6,768 bases of DNA from Thermoplasmatota archaeon (lineage in GTDB: Archaea > Thermoplasmatota > Penumbrarchaeia > Penumbrarchaeales > Penumbrarchaeaceae), in assembly GCA_016929175.1 (NCBI GenBank), contig JAFGJI010000172.1:1-6768 (forward strand), in the 5' to 3' direction. The notes under the pieces were generated by a model, which worked only from the letters and a program-made list of their open reading frames with translations, did not search any database and was not told where the DNA came from. Below, piece after piece: positions 5,933 through 6,768 of the stretch (positions are counted from its first letter, which is position 1; every line of letters begins with the position of its first letter). The translations under genes and the position numbers were made by a program.

Positions 5933-6158
5933 GGGGACCCCGTCGATATGGAGGTCCTTCAAGGTCAACGGAACATGGCAGGAGCCCGTCCTTGTCCTTG
6001 AGATGTTCGCGGGGGAGCCCACGCTGGATGATGAGGGCAACCTGTATTTCGTTCACCATTACTTCGAGAACGATGTAATGCTCGAGGCGGACATCTACGT
6101 CTGCCACCGCAAATGGATCGAACCGCTGGACCAAATATCCATGACACCCATCACGTGA
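5933..6158 (+). pseudogene. Truncated copy of the lipoprotein gene 3' end, with stop loss
   Basis: Read in frame, this encodes the end of blade 4 and all of blade 5 of the lipoprotein (TPSIW, VNGTWQEP, GEPTLDDEGNLYFVHHYFE, EADIYVC-RK). The TGA that ends the parent is TGG here (6114-6116), so the frame continues for WIEPLDQISMTPIT to a TGA at 6156-6158. Everything 5' of the duplicate, including signal peptide and blades 1-3, is missing. The open frame reaches an ATG at 5883, but that has no SD and encodes unrelated residues, so I do not call a gene. Many differences are synonymous (for example AGA/CGC, TTG/CTT) and the changes are mild (D/N, I/L, Y/H). This suggests descent from a once-functional paralog rather than a very recent duplication. 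Confidence 0.75.
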
Positions 6159-6182
6159 ACGAAAAGGATGGAGCGAGCTGTT

Positions 6183-6204
6183 CGGGGAATGATATCATTC
6201 CTCG
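6183..6204. other. Near-perfect 22-nt palindrome over the acidic ORF's stop codon
   Basis: GGAATGATATCATTCC (6186-6201) is a perfect 16-nt palindrome. It extends by one G-T and two Watson-Crick pairs to 6183-6204. It sits between convergent genes and covers the stop codon (6195-6197) of the minus-strand 94-aa gene. It could be a dimeric protein-binding site or a 3'-end structure; the lack of a loop argues against a simple hairpin terminator. Confidence 0.5.
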
Positions 6205-6479
6205 TCCTCTTTCTTTTCCCTGTGGTCGACGACCTCGTAATCAGGGTTGTCGACATTGACATCCTTCTTGTCCCATATCGGCGTCCCCGCGTTCTCGTAG
6301 TGCGGTTTTGCAGTGTCCACGGATAGCTCCCTGTCATGGATCTTCCTTGCTTCTTCCGGAGAAGCAAGGAAATCGAACGTTTCTATGACAGGAGGCTCGT
6401 CCTTTGCAATGGACATCTGCGGTTTGGGCTTGATCAGGAAAGGGTTCTCTTCTTCATCCGGCATCTTGATCCCCAACAT
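6195..6479 (-). CDS. Small acidic protein of unknown function
   Basis: I do not recognise this 94-aa protein. It is rich in Glu, Asp, Pro and Lys, has no Cys, signal peptide or membrane segment, and ends in a charged HREKKEDEE tail. This suggests a soluble, partly disordered cytosolic protein. Short segments such as FDFLASPEEARKIHDREL look helical and may be the only folded part. The ATG at 6479 was chosen because a TATA-like element is centred 27 nt upstream, implying a leaderless transcript. An in-frame ATG at 6464 is the alternative. The gene converges on the lipoprotein duplicate and its stop lies inside a palindrome. Coding is supported by length, promoter position and protein-like composition, not by homology I can name. 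Confidence 0.65.
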   Translation of the reverse strand: MLGIKMPDEEENPFLIKPKPQMSIAKDEPPVIETFDFLASPEEARKIHDRELSVDTAKPHYENAGTPIWDKKDVNVDNPDYEVVDHREKKEDEE

Positions 6480-6503
6480 CCATGTCCCTGATTACTATTA
6501 ATA

Positions 6504-6509
6504 GTTATA
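6504..6509 (-). promoter_or_regulatory. TATA-like element for the acidic 94-aa gene
   Basis: On the minus strand the sequence reads TATAAC within ATGATATAACTATTAATAG. Its centre is about 27 nt from the start codon at 6479, the distance expected for a leaderless archaeal mRNA. The surrounding region 6480-6643 is AT-rich and serves divergent genes. Confidence 0.45.
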
Positions 6510-6643
6510 TCATGGAACGGTTGAAGATGATGAATGATGCATCTTTGCGTGAAATTTCGATTTATCATCGATCGGTGTTCAAATCAGGGAAAACCTTATT
6601 GTCCAGATAACATTTTTACAATAATAAATGGAGAGGCCATTAA

Positions 6644-6768
6644 ATGGATCGAAACTGTTTAAGATGCGAGACCAGGATGACCATGGGAAGGATATTCGAC
6701 AACCCATCCAACAGGACCATGATAAGCCTTGACGGAAAACCCGCACCCCTTGTGTGGATGGCCGAGAA
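6644..6768 (+). CDS. N-terminal part of an unidentified protein with a CxxC motif, cut by window end
   Basis: The first 41 complete codons are visible. MDRNCLRCETRM places a CxxC pair at residues 5 and 8, as in the first half of a small zinc ribbon; the second pair would lie outside the window. ISLDGKPAPLVWMAE follows and looks like an ordinary folded domain. GGAGAGG (6630-6636) is an SD 7 nt before the ATG. An AT-rich TTTACAATA is centred about 26 nt before the start and could give a leaderless mRNA instead. An overlapping ATG at 6628 in another frame stops after 33 codons and is not preferred. I cannot name the family from this fragment. Confidence 0.6.
   Translation, partial: MDRNCLRCETRMTMGRIFDNPSNRTMISLDGKPAPLVWMAE

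Noticed and set aside
5883..6158. A complete gene starting at the ATG at 5883.
   Set aside because: No SD or TATA box, unrelated first 17 residues, and only a blade and a part of a propeller; better read as a pseudogene.
6628..6732. A 33-codon open frame starting at the ATG at 6628.
   Set aside because: Short, no SD, overlapped by the 6644 frame that has an SD at the right distance and continues past the window.
1..6768. A defence island, CRISPR array, toxin-antitoxin pair or mobile element.
   Set aside because: No spaced direct repeats, transposase, integrase, terminal repeats or antitoxin-like DNA-binding partner was seen; the NYN protein alone does not justify such a call.

Overview
The window looks like chromosomal DNA of a moderately GC-rich (roughly 55% by eye) euryarchaeal-type archaeon. 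Three things point there: an archaeosortase-type PGF-CTERM tail, archaeal TATA boxes sitting 27 nt from start codons (leaderless style) alongside Shine-Dalgarno (SD) sites complementary to an archaeal anti-SD, and arginine coded mostly by AGG/AGA. Thermoplasmatota is my best guess, but that is inference. I see no rRNA, tRNA, CRISPR array, transposase, integrase or phage gene.

Layout. Positions 1-1944 (minus strand) hold a two-gene secretory operon: a surface protein with a signal peptide, a NEW3/CARDB-like Ig-fold domain and a PGF-CTERM anchor, followed 4 nt later by a secreted C45/AAT-type Ntn hydrolase whose 3' end leaves the window. A divergent intergenic region (1945-2098) separates it from a plus-strand extended-SDR sugar-nucleotide dehydratase/epimerase (2099-3211) in which the catalytic YxxxK lysine is methionine. 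After a 130-nt leader region with a TATA box and an inverted repeat comes a plus-strand cluster: a stand-alone NYN-domain RNase (3342-3902), a DUF457/YdjM membrane metal-dependent hydrolase (3931-4401), a hairpin directly after its stop, a lipoprotein built of PD40 beta-propeller blades (4524-5489) and a small coiled-coil protein (about 5513-5818).

Positions 5819-6194 are a rearranged stretch. They hold a degenerate second copy of the last 180 nt of the lipoprotein gene, with its TGA stop changed to TGG, and possibly the 3' stub of an unrelated minus-strand gene. A 94-aa acidic orphan protein (6195-6479, minus) then faces an AT-rich divergent promoter region and the first 41 codons of a plus-strand gene beginning with a CxxC motif (6644 to the window end).

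How the genes fit together. The minus-strand pair is most simply an envelope/secretion module. The plus-strand cluster combines an RNase, a membrane hydrolase and an exported propeller, and I cannot name a known pathway joining them. I find no convincing complete new system. The best leads are the Lys-to-Met SDR, the partial duplication with stop loss, and the co-transcribed PGF-CTERM/C45 pair.
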